Assembly: GCA_016195565.1 (NCBI GenBank)
Contig: JACPZK010000017.1
Span: 62,001-126,000, forward strand
Reading direction: 5' to 3'
Length of the DNA stretch: 64,000 nucleotides
Source: Nitrospirota bacterium
Lineage (GTDB): Bacteria > Nitrospirota > Thermodesulfovibrionia > Thermodesulfovibrionales > UBA1546
The notes under the pieces are model-generated. The model had not been told where the DNA came from, did no database searches, and saw only the letters and a list, made by a program, of their open reading frames with translations. Shown piece after piece: positions 9,199 to 20,127 of this stretch. The first letter of the stretch is position 1; each line of letters opens with the position of its first letter. A program made the position numbers and the translations under genes.

Positions 9199-11298
9199 TT
9201 ATTTCTCTTCTGCTTTTTCTTTCTTCTGCGCAGCCTTATCAGCGATTATCTTCTGCGCCTGGTGTGAAGGCACTTCTTCGTAATGCGAAAATTCCATTGA
9301 ATACAGCCCTCTTCCTGATGTGAGGCTGTGGAGCTGGTTTGCGTATGTCAGCATCTCGGACATAGGCACTAAGGCTGTTATCTTCTGGTTTCTCGCCTGT
9401 GATTCAACTCCCTGAACCTTGCCCCTCTTTGAATTGAGGTCGCCTATAACTGCGCCGAGGGCCTCATCAGGAGTTGTTATCTCTACTTTCATTACGGGTT
9501 CAAGGAGTATCGGCTTTGCATTTTCAACAGCCTTTTTTATACCCAATGACCCTGCAATCTTAAACGCCATTTCCGATGAATCCACTGTATGATATGAGCC
9601 GTCATAAAGGGTTACTTTTACATCCACCATAGGATAACCGGCAATTATCCCTTCGTGCATTGCATCTACAATTCCTTTTTCTACAGCAGGTATATATTGC
9701 CTTGGTATTGATCCTCCGACTATATTATCGACAAACTCAAAGCCCTTGCCTCTCGGCCTCGGCTCTATCTTTATCCGGCAGTCTCCGTACTGTCCTCTTC
9801 CGCCTGACTGTTTTTTATACCTGCCCTGCGCATCGGATGAAGCCCGGATTGTTTCCCTGTATGGAATCTTCGGAGTTTTCATGACAACCTCAACTCCGAA
9901 CTTTCTCTTCAACCTTTCAAGCGCAACTTCAAGATGCACCTGTCCCATGCCTGAGAGTATCATCTCTTTTGTCTCTTCGTCCCTGTGGAATTTAATGGTC
10001 GGGTCTTCTTCAAGCATCCTGTGAATGCCTGTGCTGACTTTTTCTTCGTCCCCTTTGCTTTTCGGCGCTATAGCATAGGAGATTATCGGTTCTGCAAACT
10101 TCACCTTCTCAAATATAATGGGATGAGCCTCGTCTGAGAGCGTGTCTCCGGTGTTTGTCTCTTTGAGTTTTGATACAACTCCTATCTCGCCGGGCCCTAA
10201 ACTGCTTGCCGGTATCTGTTTTTTGCCGAGGAGATAGAATATCTGGCCTATTCTTTCTTTCGCTCCTGATGTTGCATTCAGCACAGTTGAATCGGCCTTC
10301 AGCGCGCCTGAATAGACTCTGAACACAGACAGCTTTCCCGCATAAGGGTCTGCTATTGTCTTAAAGACGTATGCGGAGAACGGCTCTTTTTCGTCAGGCT
10401 TTCTCTGCACGTCTTTTGAGTCTTTCGGATTTTTGCCTTTAATGGGAAAAATTCTTACGAGGTCATGGGGAGAAGGCAGGCAGAGCATTATTGCATCCAT
10501 GAGCTGGGGGATGCCTATGTTTTTGGTTGCTGAGCCGCATACAACAGGGATAAACCTTCTTGACAGAGACCCCTCTTTTATCCCTCTTATAATTTCTTCC
10601 TGTGTCAGTTCACCGCCTTCAAGGTATTTTTCAAGGAGCGCGTCTTCTGATTCAGCAATCTTTTCTACAAGCTTTTTCCTGTATTCCTGAGCCTCGGACA
10701 GCATATCAGAGGGGATGTCTGATTCCGCTGCCTTGCCGCCTGAAAACTTATATGCCTTCATGTTAATGAGATTGATTATTCCACTGAAAGTTTCTCCTGA
10801 ACCTATTGGTATCTGAAGCGGAACGCCTTCTGTGCCGAAGGATTGGACAAGTTCATCAAGGGCGCCCGGGAAGTTGGCTGATTCTTTATCCATCTTGTTT
10901 ATAAAGACTATTCTCGGGATTTCATATTCACAGGCGTATTTCCAGACCTTCTCTGTTTCTGCTTTAACTCCTGATAGGGCGCTGACTATAACGACAGCTC
11001 CGTCAACAGCCTTGAGGCTTCCTCTGGTGTCTTCTACAAAATTTATGAATCCAGGCGTATCAATCAAGTTTATGCGGTGGCCGTCCCAGTTGCAGAAGCC
11101 GAAAGCCGATGTAATGGTTATCTTTCTTGATATTTCTTCAGGTTCGCAGTCAGTCGTTGTGTTGCCTTCTTCAATTCTGCCGAGCCTGTCAATAGAACCT
11201 GAATTAAAAAGCATTGCCTCGGTCAGGGATGTTTTCCCCGCGCCTCCATGCGCAATTACAGCGACATTTCTGATTTTGTTAACATCAAGATTAGCCAT
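9199..11298 (-). CDS. Elongation factor G-like GTPase (EF-G2/FusA-like)
   Basis: This 699-residue translational GTPase has all EF-G domains: a G domain with P-loop AHGGAGKT, DTPGF and NKMD, then domains II-V ending in the HYEEVPSHQAQKI tail. EF-G drives ribosomal translocation. The P-loop reads AHGGAGKTSL rather than the AHIDAGKTT of canonical FusA, a form found in the EF-G-like second paralogues, so it may be a specialised EF-G rather than the main factor. It is not next to rpsL, rpsG or tuf, which agrees. AGGAGGGG lies 5 nt before the ATG. Confidence 0.9.
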   Translation of the reverse strand: MANLDVNKIRNVAVIAHGGAGKTSLTEAMLFNSGSIDRLGRIEEGNTTTDCEPEEISRKITITSAFGFCNWDGHRINLIDTPGFINFVEDTRGSLKAVDGAVVIVSALSGVKAETEKVWKYACEYEIPRIVFINKMDKESANFPGALDELVQSFGTEGVPLQIPIGSGETFSGIINLINMKAYKFSGGKAAESDIPSDMLSEAQEYRKKLVEKIAESEDALLEKYLEGGELTQEEIIRGIKEGSLSRRFIPVVCGSATKNIGIPQLMDAIMLCLPSPHDLVRIFPIKGKNPKDSKDVQRKPDEKEPFSAYVFKTIADPYAGKLSVFRVYSGALKADSTVLNATSGAKERIGQIFYLLGKKQIPASSLGPGEIGVVSKLKETNTGDTLSDEAHPIIFEKVKFAEPIISYAIAPKSKGDEEKVSTGIHRMLEEDPTIKFHRDEETKEMILSGMGQVHLEVALERLKRKFGVEVVMKTPKIPYRETIRASSDAQGRYKKQSGGRGQYGDCRIKIEPRPRGKGFEFVDNIVGGSIPRQYIPAVEKGIVDAMHEGIIAGYPMVDVKVTLYDGSYHTVDSSEMAFKIAGSLGIKKAVENAKPILLEPVMKVEITTPDEALGAVIGDLNSKRGKVQGVESQARNQKITALVPMSEMLTYANQLHSLTSGRGLYSMEFSHYEEVPSHQAQKIIADKAAQKKEKAEEK

Positions 11299-11304
11299 GA
11301 AACC

Positions 11305-11376
11305 CCTCCTATATTAAATTTAAAATTCAAGATTCAAAAATCAGGTATATTAAATTTTAAATATTGAATGTTGAAT
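11305..11376. repeat. AT-rich ATTCAAA-type short-period repeat
   Basis: The gap between the EF-G-like gene and the rseC homologue is filled with repeated AAATTCAA/ATTGAATTT units in both orientations, able to fold on themselves. The same unit type occurs inside livF (19444-19492) and rimO (27650-27700). Confidence 0.6.
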
Positions 11377-11377
11377 T

Positions 11378-11803
11378 TTACTCAAGTATTTCTTCTATAA
11401 CAGGCTTTGTTTCTGTTTTTTTCTCTGCTGTCAGGCTCCATATCTTGATGCCTAAAAAAGCAATCAAAAATAAACCGAAACCGAATATTGCTGACAGTAT
11501 GTCGGGGTCTGTATCTTTAAACTGACGGCTGAAAATTTCTTTTCCAAGGACCGCGCCTGCAATCAGAGCTATTGCAGGAATGCCGTAAACAAGGATTGAA
11601 CCTTTGAGATATGTGTATGACTTTATGACAACCCTGACCCTCTGCCCTGCCTTTGCGCCTGCCTTGTTAACCGCATCAATCTCCATGGACTGTTCATCAG
11701 GCTTGCATGTGCCTGCCGTGCATCCCTCACAGACGCTCTTTTTCGGAACAGAGACTTTTGCAAAAGCCCCCGCTGTGCTTTTTACTGTGCCGATTTCCTC
11801 CAT
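11378..11803 (-). CDS. RseC/MucC family membrane protein
   Basis: The 141-residue protein matches the RseC/MucC family: an N-terminal cytosolic region with a short Cys motif (CEGCTAGTC, about residues 25-33), a basic beta-rich stretch, then two membrane helices (about 70-92 and 103-125) and a charged tail. Family members modulate sigma-E signalling in Escherichia coli and take part in SoxR reduction with the Rnf-like Rsx complex. There are no rnf/rsx genes next to it, so its role here is open. Confidence 0.85.
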   Translation of the reverse strand: MEEIGTVKSTAGAFAKVSVPKKSVCEGCTAGTCKPDEQSMEIDAVNKAGAKAGQRVRVVIKSYTYLKGSILVYGIPAIALIAGAVLGKEIFSRQFKDTDPDILSAIFGFGLFLIAFLGIKIWSLTAEKKTETKPVIEEILE

Positions 11804-11906
11804 AGCAATGGCATTTTAACATACTGTGTTATTTTCTTAAAAGTCCTGTTTTTTATCTCGGTTCAAGCCTGTGAAACAACTTCTCAGAAGAGAAGGATGA
11901 AAATTG

Positions 11907-13475
11907 CTATTCTTCTTCCTTAAGCAGCTTATATTCAATGCTGTCAACAAGCGCCTGCCATGACGCCTCTATGATATTCTCCGATACGCCGACAGTGCTC
12001 CACCTGTTTTTTTCATCTCCTGATTCTGCAAGCACCCTGACTCTTGCGGAAGTTCCCTTGCCTGCCGTAAGCACCCTTACCTTGTAATCGTGAAGTTTTA
12101 TATTTTTTAATTCAGGATAGAACTTATCAAGGGCGCTTCTCAGGGCATTGTCAAGCGCGTTCACAGGGCCGCTGCCTGTGGCGGCAGTGTGCTCGGTCTT
12201 CCCTCCGACCCTTACCATTATTGTAGCCTCGGTCAATGGGATCTCGCCTTCTTTTCTTTTTTCTACAATTACCCTGAACCCGATAAGGTCAAAGAATTTT
12301 CTGTGCAGCCCGAGCTCCTTTTTGAGAAGAAGCTCAAATGACGCATCCGCCCCTTCAAACTGAAATCCCTGATGTTCGAGATCCTTCAATCTGTTTAATA
12401 TGTCCTGAAGCTGCGGGGAATCCGGCTCTATGTGGATGTTAAATTCCTTTGCCTTTCTGAGAATGTTGCTTTTCCCTGCAAGGTCTGAGATTAGGACCCT
12501 GTGCGAGTTTCCCACAAGCTCGGGTTTTATATGCTCGTATGTCTCAGGTCTTTTCATAACAGCGCTTACATGCACTCCGCCCTTATGAGCAAATGCGCTG
12601 TCTCCGACAAACGGCTGGCGCTTGAAATGCCTCATATTTGATATCTCGTTTACGAACCTGGAAACGTCCCTGAGCCTTTTCATCTGTTCATCCGTAATGC
12701 ATTTTATCCCGAGTTTGAGATTAAGATTAGGGATTATGGAGCAGAGGTTGGCGTTTCCGCATCTTTCTCCAATGCCGTTTATGGTCCCCTGCACCTGCGA
12801 TGCGCCTAACTCAACCGCGATTATTGAATTTGCCACTGCGCATTCAGAGTCATTATGCGTATGTATCCCGATTGGAGCTTTTGTTTTTTTAATGACGCTG
12901 GCGACTATTTTTCGCATTTCATCAGGCATCGTGCCTCCGTTTGTGTCGCACAGCACGAGGAAGTCTGCGCCTGCATCCTGAGCAGCGATGAGGCATTTCA
13001 ATGCAAGGGATGGATTGTCCTTGTATCCGTCAAAGAAGTGTTCTGCATCAAAAAATACCTGGTCTGCGTATTTTTTAAGATAGGCCACTGAATTATGGAT
13101 TATCTCAAGGTTTTCTGAAGGCGTTATCATCAGGGATTCTTTTATGTGAAAATCCCAGGTCTTTCCGAATATGGTTATTACAGGAGTTTCTGATGCGATA
13201 AGCGCCTTTATGTTTGCGTCATCTTTAGCTTTGTGTTTGGGCCTGTGCGTGCTCCCGAAGGCAACTACCACGGAATTTTTCAGCTTCAGTTTTTTTGACT
13301 TTTTAAAGTAGTCTGCGTCTTTCGGGTTTGAACCGGGCCAGCCTCCCTCAATATAACGCACTCCGAGTTCATCAAGCTTCCCGGTAATCCTGAGTTTGTC
13401 CTCAACGGAGAATGCAATGTCCTCTGCCTGGGAACCATCCCTCAGCGTTGTGTCATATATCTCTACCTTATGCAT
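11907..13475 (-). CDS. cimA: (R)-citramalate synthase
   Basis: CimA condenses pyruvate and acetyl-CoA to citramalate, the first step of the threonine-independent route to isoleucine. The 522-residue protein has the DRE-TIM motif TTLRDGSQ near residue 8, the HTHND metal-binding motif with [18 protein letters not shown] after it, and a C-terminal LeuA-type regulatory domain ([24 protein letters not shown]), which usually senses isoleucine. The length and the [11 protein letters not shown] segment fit CimA rather than 2-isopropylmalate synthase. The start lies at the edge of a heptad repeat; no ribosome site is visible. Confidence 0.95.
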   Translation of the reverse strand: MHKVEIYDTTLRDGSQAEDIAFSVEDKLRITGKLDELGVRYIEGGWPGSNPKDADYFKKSKKLKLKNSVVVAFGSTHRPKHKAKDDANIKALIASETPVITIFGKTWDFHIKESLMITPSENLEIIHNSVAYLKKYADQVFFDAEHFFDGYKDNPSLALKCLIAAQDAGADFLVLCDTNGGTMPDEMRKIVASVIKKTKAPIGIHTHNDSECAVANSIIAVELGASQVQGTINGIGERCGNANLCSIIPNLNLKLGIKCITDEQMKRLRDVSRFVNEISNMRHFKRQPFVGDSAFAHKGGVHVSAVMKRPETYEHIKPELVGNSHRVLISDLAGKSNILRKAKEFNIHIEPDSPQLQDILNRLKDLEHQGFQFEGADASFELLLKKELGLHRKFFDLIGFRVIVEKRKEGEIPLTEATIMVRVGGKTEHTAATGSGPVNALDNALRSALDKFYPELKNIKLHDYKVRVLTAGKGTSARVRVLAESGDEKNRWSTVGVSENIIEASWQALVDSIEYKLLKEEE

Positions 13476-13478
13476 ATT

Positions 13479-13567
13479 AGAAAGTTAAAAGTTAAAAGTT
13501 GAAAGTGAAAAGTTAAAATCGGTGCTTTGCTGTTTTTTAAACTTCTAACTTAAAACTTCTAACTTTT
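13479..13567. repeat. AAGTTAA heptad repeat, inverted
   Basis: The gap between cimA and ahcY consists of tandem AAAGTTA-type heptads on one side and their inverted form (AACTTCT, AACTTAA) on the other, with a short unique loop. It can form a long imperfect hairpin. Copies of the same family occur at about 14844-14878, 22136-22212, 22390-22443, 34983-35047 and inside rlmN and thiL. Confidence 0.8.
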
Positions 13568-13569
13568 AT

Positions 13570-14859
<1,290 letters not shown>

Positions 14860-14878
14860 TTAACTCTTAACTCTTTTT

Positions 14879-16030
14879 CTACAGTCCCGCCTCTTTTTTC
14901 AATACTTCCGCCTTATCTGTTTTTTCCCATGTGAAGTCAGGGTCATTCTTGCCGAAATGTCCGTATGCGGCAGTCTTTTTGAATATGGGCCTCCTCAGGT
15001 TCAGGTGTTCAATAATGCCTTTAGGCGTAAGGTTGAAGTTCTTTCTTATGAGTTGTACAATCTTTTCCTGTTCAACCTTTCCCGTGCCGAATGTGTCAAC
15101 GAGTATTGACACAGGTTCAGGGATGCCGATGGCATACGCAAGCTGGACTTCAACTCTGTCAGCTATGCCTGCCGCAACGATATTTTTGGCTATGTACCGC
15201 GAAACATAGGCGCCTGAGCGGTCCACTTTCGTTGGATCTTTTCCGGAGAAGCATCCTCCTCCGTGGCTGCCTACGCCGCCGTAGCTGTCAACTATTATCT
15301 TTCTTCCTGTCAGTCCTGTATCACCCATAGGGCCTCCGACAACAAAACGTCCTGTGGGATTAATGTAGTATTTCACGTTTTCCTCATCAAGGAGTTTTTT
15401 TGGGACAACAGGCTTGATGACTTTTTCGATGATGTCTTCCTTCATATCTTTCATGTGCACGTCAGGGCTATGCTGAGAAGAGACGACAATTGTGTCTATC
15501 CTGAAGGGCTTCCCGTCCTTGTATTCAATTGTAACCTGCGATTTTCCGTCAGGCCTGATATAGGGAAGGATATCATTTTTTCTGACCTCCGAAAGCCGCA
15601 TTGCAATCTTATGCGCAAGCATTATCGGCAAGGGCATAAGCTCCTCTGTTTCATTGCATGCAAAGCCGAACATCAGTCCCTGGTCTCCTGCGCCGCCTGT
15701 GTCAACGCCCATTGCTATATCGCCGGACTGCTGGTCAATGGAGGTTATTACCGAGCAGGTTTCATAATCAAAACCGTATTTTGCTCTTGTGTAACCTATG
15801 TTCTTAATGGTTTCTCTAACGATGTCAGGTATATGGACATAACACGTTGTTGAAATCTCGCCTGCGACAAACGCCAGTCCTGTTGTCACAAGAGTCTCAC
15901 ATGCCACTCTTGCAATCGGGTCCTGCGCGATTATCGCATCAAGAATTGCATCTGATATCTGGTCGGCTATCTTATCAGGATGGCCCTCAGTTACAGATTC
16001 AGAAGTAAAAAAATAGTTCTTTCTTGCCAT
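14879..16030 (-). CDS. metK: S-adenosylmethionine synthetase
   Basis: MetK makes SAM from methionine and ATP. The 383-residue protein shows [19 protein letters not shown] at the N-terminus, [16 protein letters not shown], the [15 protein letters not shown] loop, and [16 protein letters not shown]. The start at 16030 (MARKNYF) has AAGGAGG 6 nt upstream; the longer reading from TTG 16036 would run into this box. It is divergent from livH. I see no SAM riboswitch in the roughly 100-bp upstream gap. Confidence 0.98.
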   Translation of the reverse strand: MARKNYFFTSESVTEGHPDKIADQISDAILDAIIAQDPIARVACETLVTTGLAFVAGEISTTCYVHIPDIVRETIKNIGYTRAKYGFDYETCSVITSIDQQSGDIAMGVDTGGAGDQGLMFGFACNETEELMPLPIMLAHKIAMRLSEVRKNDILPYIRPDGKSQVTIEYKDGKPFRIDTIVVSSQHSPDVHMKDMKEDIIEKVIKPVVPKKLLDEENVKYYINPTGRFVVGGPMGDTGLTGRKIIVDSYGGVGSHGGGCFSGKDPTKVDRSGAYVSRYIAKNIVAAGIADRVEVQLAYAIGIPEPVSILVDTFGTGKVEQEKIVQLIRKNFNLTPKGIIEHLNLRRPIFKKTAAYGHFGKNDPDFTWEKTDKAEVLKKEAGL

Positions 16031-16122
16031 TGGCAACCTCCTTGAGCGTAATTTGAATACATATTCTATATATTTTTGGATGAAAAATGGAAGAGGTATT
16101 TAAAAACAACTCTTTTTTCTGC

Positions 16123-16128
16123 TAAAAT
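16123..16128 (+). promoter_or_regulatory. -10-like box directly before livH
   Basis: TAAAAT ends 5 nt before the livH GTG start and there is no ribosome-binding site, consistent with a leaderless transcript. No good -35 element is visible. Confidence 0.35.
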
Positions 16129-16133
16129 CTCCT

Positions 16134-17036
16134 GTGTTCACCCAGCAGTTAATCAACGGCCTTACGCTCGGCGGCGTGTATGCGCTTATAGCGCTCGGCT
16201 ACACAATGGTCTACGGCATACTTGGGCTTATAAATTTCGCGCACGGCGAGATTTATATGCTCGGCGCATATCTCGGAATTATATTTCTTGCTTTTTTCAC
16301 GGCAATAGGACTTACATCATACAGCTTTCCGCTTGCGCTGATTCTGACGTTTGTTCTCTCTGTCGTCTTCTGTTCATCCTATGGTTTTACAATAGAAAAG
16401 ATTGCGTATAAGCCTCTGAGGAATGCGCCGCGGCTCAGTCCTTTGATAAGCGCAATAGGCGTGTCAATATTCCTCCAGAATTATGTGATGCTTACGCAGG
16501 GAGCAACCGATAAAATTTTCCCGCATCTTTTTGAAAAGGCAGGAATTGAACTTATGGGGGCAAGAGTTACATATACGCAAATTTTCATAATAGCGGCCTC
16601 AGCAATCTTAATGCTCTCTTTGAATCTGTTTATCACAAAGACACGAAGGGGCAAAGCAATGAGGGCGGTTGCGCAGGATAAGGTGATGGCGTCACTCGTT
16701 GGGATAAACATAAATACCGTCATCTCAGAGACCTTTATAATAGGTTCAGGCCTTGCCGCAGTTGCCGGCCTTATGGTTGCGGCGTATTATGGCCTTGTGA
16801 ATTATTCTATTGGCTATATGGCAGGAATTAAGGCATTCACGGCAGCAGTATTAGGCGGCATCGGAAGCATTCCGGGCGCAATGTTCGGCGGAATCCTTCT
16901 CGGTCTTATTGAGAGCTTCAGCGCGGGCTACATATCAAGTGAATACAAGGATGCATACGCATTTATCATATTGATTATCATTCTGTTTATTAAACCCTCA
17001 GGCCTGTTCGGAAAAACACAGGAAGAAAAAGTATGA
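16134..17036 (+). CDS. livH: Branched-chain amino acid ABC transporter permease LivH
   Basis: This is one of two permeases of a LIV-type importer for leucine, isoleucine and valine or similar compounds. The 300-residue protein has about eight hydrophobic helices and typical LivH segments: GGVYALIALGYTMVYGILGLINFAHGE at the N-terminus and AFTAAVLGGIGSIPGAMFGG near residue 240. The start is GTG at 16134; no Shine-Dalgarno is seen. It overlaps livM by 4 nt and heads a livHMGF operon. Confidence 0.95.
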   Translation: MFTQQLINGLTLGGVYALIALGYTMVYGILGLINFAHGEIYMLGAYLGIIFLAFFTAIGLTSYSFPLALILTFVLSVVFCSSYGFTIEKIAYKPLRNAPRLSPLISAIGVSIFLQNYVMLTQGATDKIFPHLFEKAGIELMGARVTYTQIFIIAASAILMLSLNLFITKTRRGKAMRAVAQDKVMASLVGININTVISETFIIGSGLAAVAGLMVAAYYGLVNYSIGYMAGIKAFTAAVLGGIGSIPGAMFGGILLGLIESFSAGYISSEYKDAYAFIILIIILFIKPSGLFGKTQEEKV

Positions 17037-18310
17037 ATAAGGTAGAACACAAAATACAGAACACAGAAGATGTCTCCCCTCCCCCTCACCCCCTCCCACA
17101 AGGGGAGGGGGACTCTTTTGATATTCCCTCCCCCTCGAGGGGGGAGGGTAAGGAAGGGGGTGGAAGTCTTAATCTTTTTTTAAGACCGCTGATTATTGCT
17201 CTGTGGCTGGCGCTGCTTTTTCTTCCATTTAAGGGTTTAGAAGCAGCGGGGATTCTCTTCATTGTGTTATTTGCTGCGGTTTCCATGCTGAACATGTTTA
17301 AAAAGTATGTTGGAACCATGAAGGGAGTTTTCAGCGATTTTAAAAAATACCTTTCAGGCAGAATCAGGATAAAACTGCCGGAATCAAAAACTCGTTCAAT
17401 AGCCCTGACTCTTCTCATGTCTGTCGTTGTCATGGCCCTGCCTTTTTACGGGCATGATTATCTGATTGACATTGCAGTGCTTTCAGGCATCTACATAATA
17501 CTGGCACAGGGATTGAATATAGTTGTAGGTTTTACCGGATTATTAAACCTCGGCTTTGTAGCTTTCTATGCGATAGGCGCATATTCCTATGCGCTTCTCA
17601 ATACAAAACTGGGGCTCGGTTTCTGGGCGTCTCTGCCTCTTTCAGTCATGCTTGTAACTTTATCGGGATTCATACTCGCTATTCCGGCATTGAGGCTGAG
17701 GGGAGATTATCTTGCCATAGTGACTCTCGGCTTTGGAGAAATTGTGAGGCTTGTGCTGAATAACTGGGATTCTTTTACTAAGGGGCCGAACGGAATCAGC
17801 GGAATTGAGCCGCCGCATATTTTCGGGATGCAGATAAGCAAACTGGGGCAGTTCTATTATTTCATCATTATATTTGTGCTGCTTGCCGTATTCGTAATAA
17901 GAAGGGTATCTGCATCAAGGATTGGAAGGGCCTGGATAGCGATAAGAGAGGATGAGATTGCATCATCTTCCATAGGGATAAATACAACAGCATACAAGCT
18001 TTATTCATTTGCATTCGGAGCATTCTGGGCCGGGCTTGCAGGAGTTCTCTTTGCCGCTAAGATGCAGTTTGTATCTCCTGAGAGTTTCACATTCATGGAG
18101 TCTGTTCTGGTACTTTGCATGGTGATACTCGGAGGGCTGGGAAGCATTCCGGGTGTAATATTAGGGGCAATAATACTCGTTATACTCCCTGAGATGCTCA
18201 GAGAAGTGCAGTTATACCGCATGCTTGCGCTTGGAAGCGGGCTTGTCATGCTGATGATATTCAGGCCGCAGGGGTTGATGGGAGGGAAGGGTGTATCTTT
18301 TAGAGGTTAG
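17033..18310 (+). CDS. livM: Branched-chain amino acid ABC transporter permease LivM
   Basis: This second LIV-type permease is 425 residues long, with many helices and the signature region LGFGEIVRLVLNNWDSFTKGPNGI and GGLGSIPGVILGAI. The N-terminus is odd: residues 6-44 (DNA 17050-17165) are proline- and glycine-rich and come from a GC-rich inverted repeat (CCCTCCC units and their complement) preceded by an ACAGAACACA-type direct repeat. The first membrane helix follows directly, so the extra cytosolic tail may be tolerated. It overlaps livH by 4 nt and livG by 20 nt. Confidence 0.94.
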   Translation: MNKVEHKIQNTEDVSPPPHPLPQGEGDSFDIPSPSRGEGKEGGGSLNLFLRPLIIALWLALLFLPFKGLEAAGILFIVLFAAVSMLNMFKKYVGTMKGVFSDFKKYLSGRIRIKLPESKTRSIALTLLMSVVVMALPFYGHDYLIDIAVLSGIYIILAQGLNIVVGFTGLLNLGFVAFYAIGAYSYALLNTKLGLGFWASLPLSVMLVTLSGFILAIPALRLRGDYLAIVTLGFGEIVRLVLNNWDSFTKGPNGISGIEPPHIFGMQISKLGQFYYFIIIFVLLAVFVIRRVSASRIGRAWIAIREDEIASSSIGINTTAYKLYSFAFGAFWAGLAGVLFAAKMQFVSPESFTFMESVLVLCMVILGGLGSIPGVILGAIILVILPEMLREVQLYRMLALGSGLVMLMIFRPQGLMGGKGVSFRG

Positions 18311-19052
18311 GGACCTCACAAAACATTTTGGCGGAATAAGAGCGATAGAGGAAGTCAGGTTCAGGGCTAAGGAAGGCTCTATCATGAGCATCATCGGGCC
18401 TAACGGCGCAGGGAAGACAACACTCTTTAACTGCCTTACAGGAATAACCCGGCCGACAAAGGGAGCGATAAGTTTTTTTGACAGGGAGATAACAGGGCTT
18501 AAGCCAGACAGCATTGTGAGGCTCGGCGTAGCAAGGACCTTTCAGAATATAAGGCTATTCAGGGAGATGACCGTCATTGAGAATGTTATGGTATCGCAGC
18601 ACTGCAGGACACAGTCAGGACTCCTGTCAGCAATAATCAGGAGCAGCAGCTTCAGGGATGAAGAGAAGGCAATAAGGGAAAAGGCGCTTGAATATCTTGA
18701 ACTCGTCGGGCTGGAGGCATATTCTGACACTATTGCAGGAAGTCTTCCATACGGAAGCCAGAAGAGGCTTGAAATAGCGAGGGCGATTGCAACAGAGCCG
18801 AGGCTCATTCTTCTTGATGAGCCAACGGCAGGCATGAACCCGCAGGAGACAGGAGAGATGATGGGGCTTATTAAAAAACTTCAGGAACTCGGCAAGACGA
18901 TAATTCTTATAGAGCATGATATGAAGGTTGTAATGGGGATTTCGGAGAATATTGTAGTGCTGGACCACGGCGTTAAGATTGCGGAAGGAACTCCTTCTGA
19001 GATAAAGAGCAATCCGATGGTGATAGAGGCGTATCTTGGAAAGGAACACTAA
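18291..19052 (+). CDS. livG: Branched-chain amino acid ABC transporter ATP-binding protein LivG
   Basis: This 253-residue ABC ATPase has Walker [10 protein letters not shown], an ABC signature region ([16 protein letters not shown]), Walker [14 protein letters not shown], and the H-loop IEHDMKVVM. It powers the LivHM permeases. The start is GTG 18291, which lies inside livM and directly follows GGGAGGGAAGG. The separate LivF ATPase follows after an 84-bp repeat-filled gap. Confidence 0.95.
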   Translation: MYLLEVRDLTKHFGGIRAIEEVRFRAKEGSIMSIIGPNGAGKTTLFNCLTGITRPTKGAISFFDREITGLKPDSIVRLGVARTFQNIRLFREMTVIENVMVSQHCRTQSGLLSAIIRSSSFRDEEKAIREKALEYLELVGLEAYSDTIAGSLPYGSQKRLEIARAIATEPRLILLDEPTAGMNPQETGEMMGLIKKLQELGKTIILIEHDMKVVMGISENIVVLDHGVKIAEGTPSEIKSNPMVIEAYLGKEH

Positions 19053-19135
19053 AATAGAGCAGAAGAGCAGAAGAGCAGAAGAGCAGAAGTCTGTTTCGCT
19101 ATTGCGCTGCTGCGCTGCTGCGCTGTTGAGCTATT
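19053..19135. repeat. 9-nt tandem repeat with inverted partner between livG and livF
   Basis: Four tandem AGCAGAAG(A/T) type units are followed by an inverted set of GCGCTGCT units, ending in GAGCTATTT opposite the initial AATAGAGC. The two halves can pair as a long imperfect hairpin. It interrupts an otherwise overlapping operon and resembles the other short-period repeats of this window. Confidence 0.7.
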
Positions 19136-19136
19136 T

Positions 19137-19856
19137 ATGTTAGAGCTTAATGACATACACACATTCTACGGCCCGATAGAGGCCTTGAAAGGCATTACCC
19201 TGAAAGTAAATCAGGGTGAAATAGTATGCCTTATAGGGAACAACGGCGCAGGGAAATCCACCACGCTCATGACCATATCCGGCATATTAAAGCCTAAGGC
19301 TGGAACAATATCTTTTATCGGAAGTGACATCTCCGATATGCCGCCTCACAGCATTGTTGAAATGGGGATAAGCCATGTGCCTGAAGGGAGGAGGATATTC
19401 CCAAAGCTTACCGTAAAGGAAAATCTCGAAATGGGAGCGTACTCAAAAAAATCAAAATTCAAAAATCAAAATTCAAAAATCAAATCTCAATTTGATAAAG
19501 TCTATGAGATGTTTCCTGTGCTTCGGGAGCGGGAGAAGCAATTGGGCGGGACTCTGAGCGGCGGAGAACAGCAGATGCTTGCGATATCAAGGGCGTTGAT
19601 GCCGGAGCCGAAGCTTCTTCTCCTTGACGAGCCGTCACTGGGGCTTGCGCCGATAATAGTGAGCAGGATATTTAAGGCGATACAGGAAATAAATAAGGAA
19701 GGAGTTACAATCCTGCTTGTTGAACAGAATGCGCATGCAGCCTTAAATCTATCAGGCAGAGGATATGTCCTTGAAACCGGCAGGATAAAGATGCACGGGC
19801 AGGGGAAGGAACTTTTGAATAGTGAAGAGGTAAGGAAGGCGTATCTGGGAGAATAA
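19137..19856 (+). CDS. livF: Branched-chain amino acid ABC transporter ATP-binding protein LivF
   Basis: This 239-residue ABC ATPase has Walker A GNNGAGKST, signature LSGGEQQMLAISRALM, Walker B LLLLDEPSLGLAP and VEQNAHAALNLSGRGYVLETG, typical of LivF. A Lys/Asn/Ser-rich insert at residues 103-119 (DNA 19444-19492), encoded by tandem AAAATTC-type units, lies between the conserved ENLEMGAY and VYEMFP segments. No substrate-binding LivJ/LivK gene follows, so the binding protein must lie elsewhere. Confidence 0.95.
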   Translation: MLELNDIHTFYGPIEALKGITLKVNQGEIVCLIGNNGAGKSTTLMTISGILKPKAGTISFIGSDISDMPPHSIVEMGISHVPEGRRIFPKLTVKENLEMGAYSKKSKFKNQNSKIKSQFDKVYEMFPVLREREKQLGGTLSGGEQQMLAISRALMPEPKLLLLDEPSLGLAPIIVSRIFKAIQEINKEGVTILLVEQNAHAALNLSGRGYVLETGRIKMHGQGKELLNSEEVRKAYLGE

Positions 19857-19914
19857 AGGTTGTTTTGCCTCATTCCAAAACTGCTGCCTAACCCCTCTCG
19901 CTTTTTGCAGAGAT

Positions 19915-20046
19915 TTTTTGACAAATCTATGGCTCGTTGCAGGCAATTTCAAAACTCGCCTTCAGCTCAGACAGTTGAAATTGCTTTTCCTCCACTTCAC
20001 CGAGATTTGTTATCAAAAATTCTCTGATGTCGCTCAAAGGGTTTGT
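19915..20046. repeat. Nested inverted-repeat element upstream of rplU
   Basis: This 132-bp stretch holds two nested perfect inverted repeats: GCAATTTCAA (19943-19952) with TTGAAATTGC (19975-19984), and outside it ACAAATCT (19921-19928) with AGATTTGT (20003-20010). The layout suggests a small palindromic mobile element. It contains no gene. The rest of the gap up to rplU holds a promoter. Confidence 0.65.
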
Positions 20047-20072
20047 CAACAGCTTAATTTGCGACAGTTTTC

Positions 20073-20102
20073 TTGACTTTTATACGGTGAATAGTGTTTA
20101 AT
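20073..20102 (+). promoter_or_regulatory. Sigma-70-type promoter of rplU-rpmA
   Basis: TTGACT (20073-20078), an 18-bp spacer and TTTAAT (20097-20102) resemble a vegetative promoter. Start of transcription is expected near 20109, just before the GGAGGT ribosome site of rplU. Confidence 0.55.
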
Positions 20103-20127
20103 AATTATTCCGGAGGTAATGAAAATC

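Noticed and set aside
13479-13567. CRISPR-like array of short repeats
   Set aside because: Units are 7 nt long, contiguous, without unique spacers, and occur as inverted halves. No cas genes are present.
16037-16133. SAM riboswitch upstream of metK
   Set aside because: The gap is about 100 bp, has no recognisable riboswitch core or terminator, and is mostly taken by divergent promoter space.
16076-16411. 111-codon ORF starting upstream of livH
   Set aside because: It is in another frame of livH and its product has no family features.
19860-20118. Possible livK gene after livF
   Set aside because: No open frame of suitable length; the stretch holds inverted repeats and the rplU promoter.
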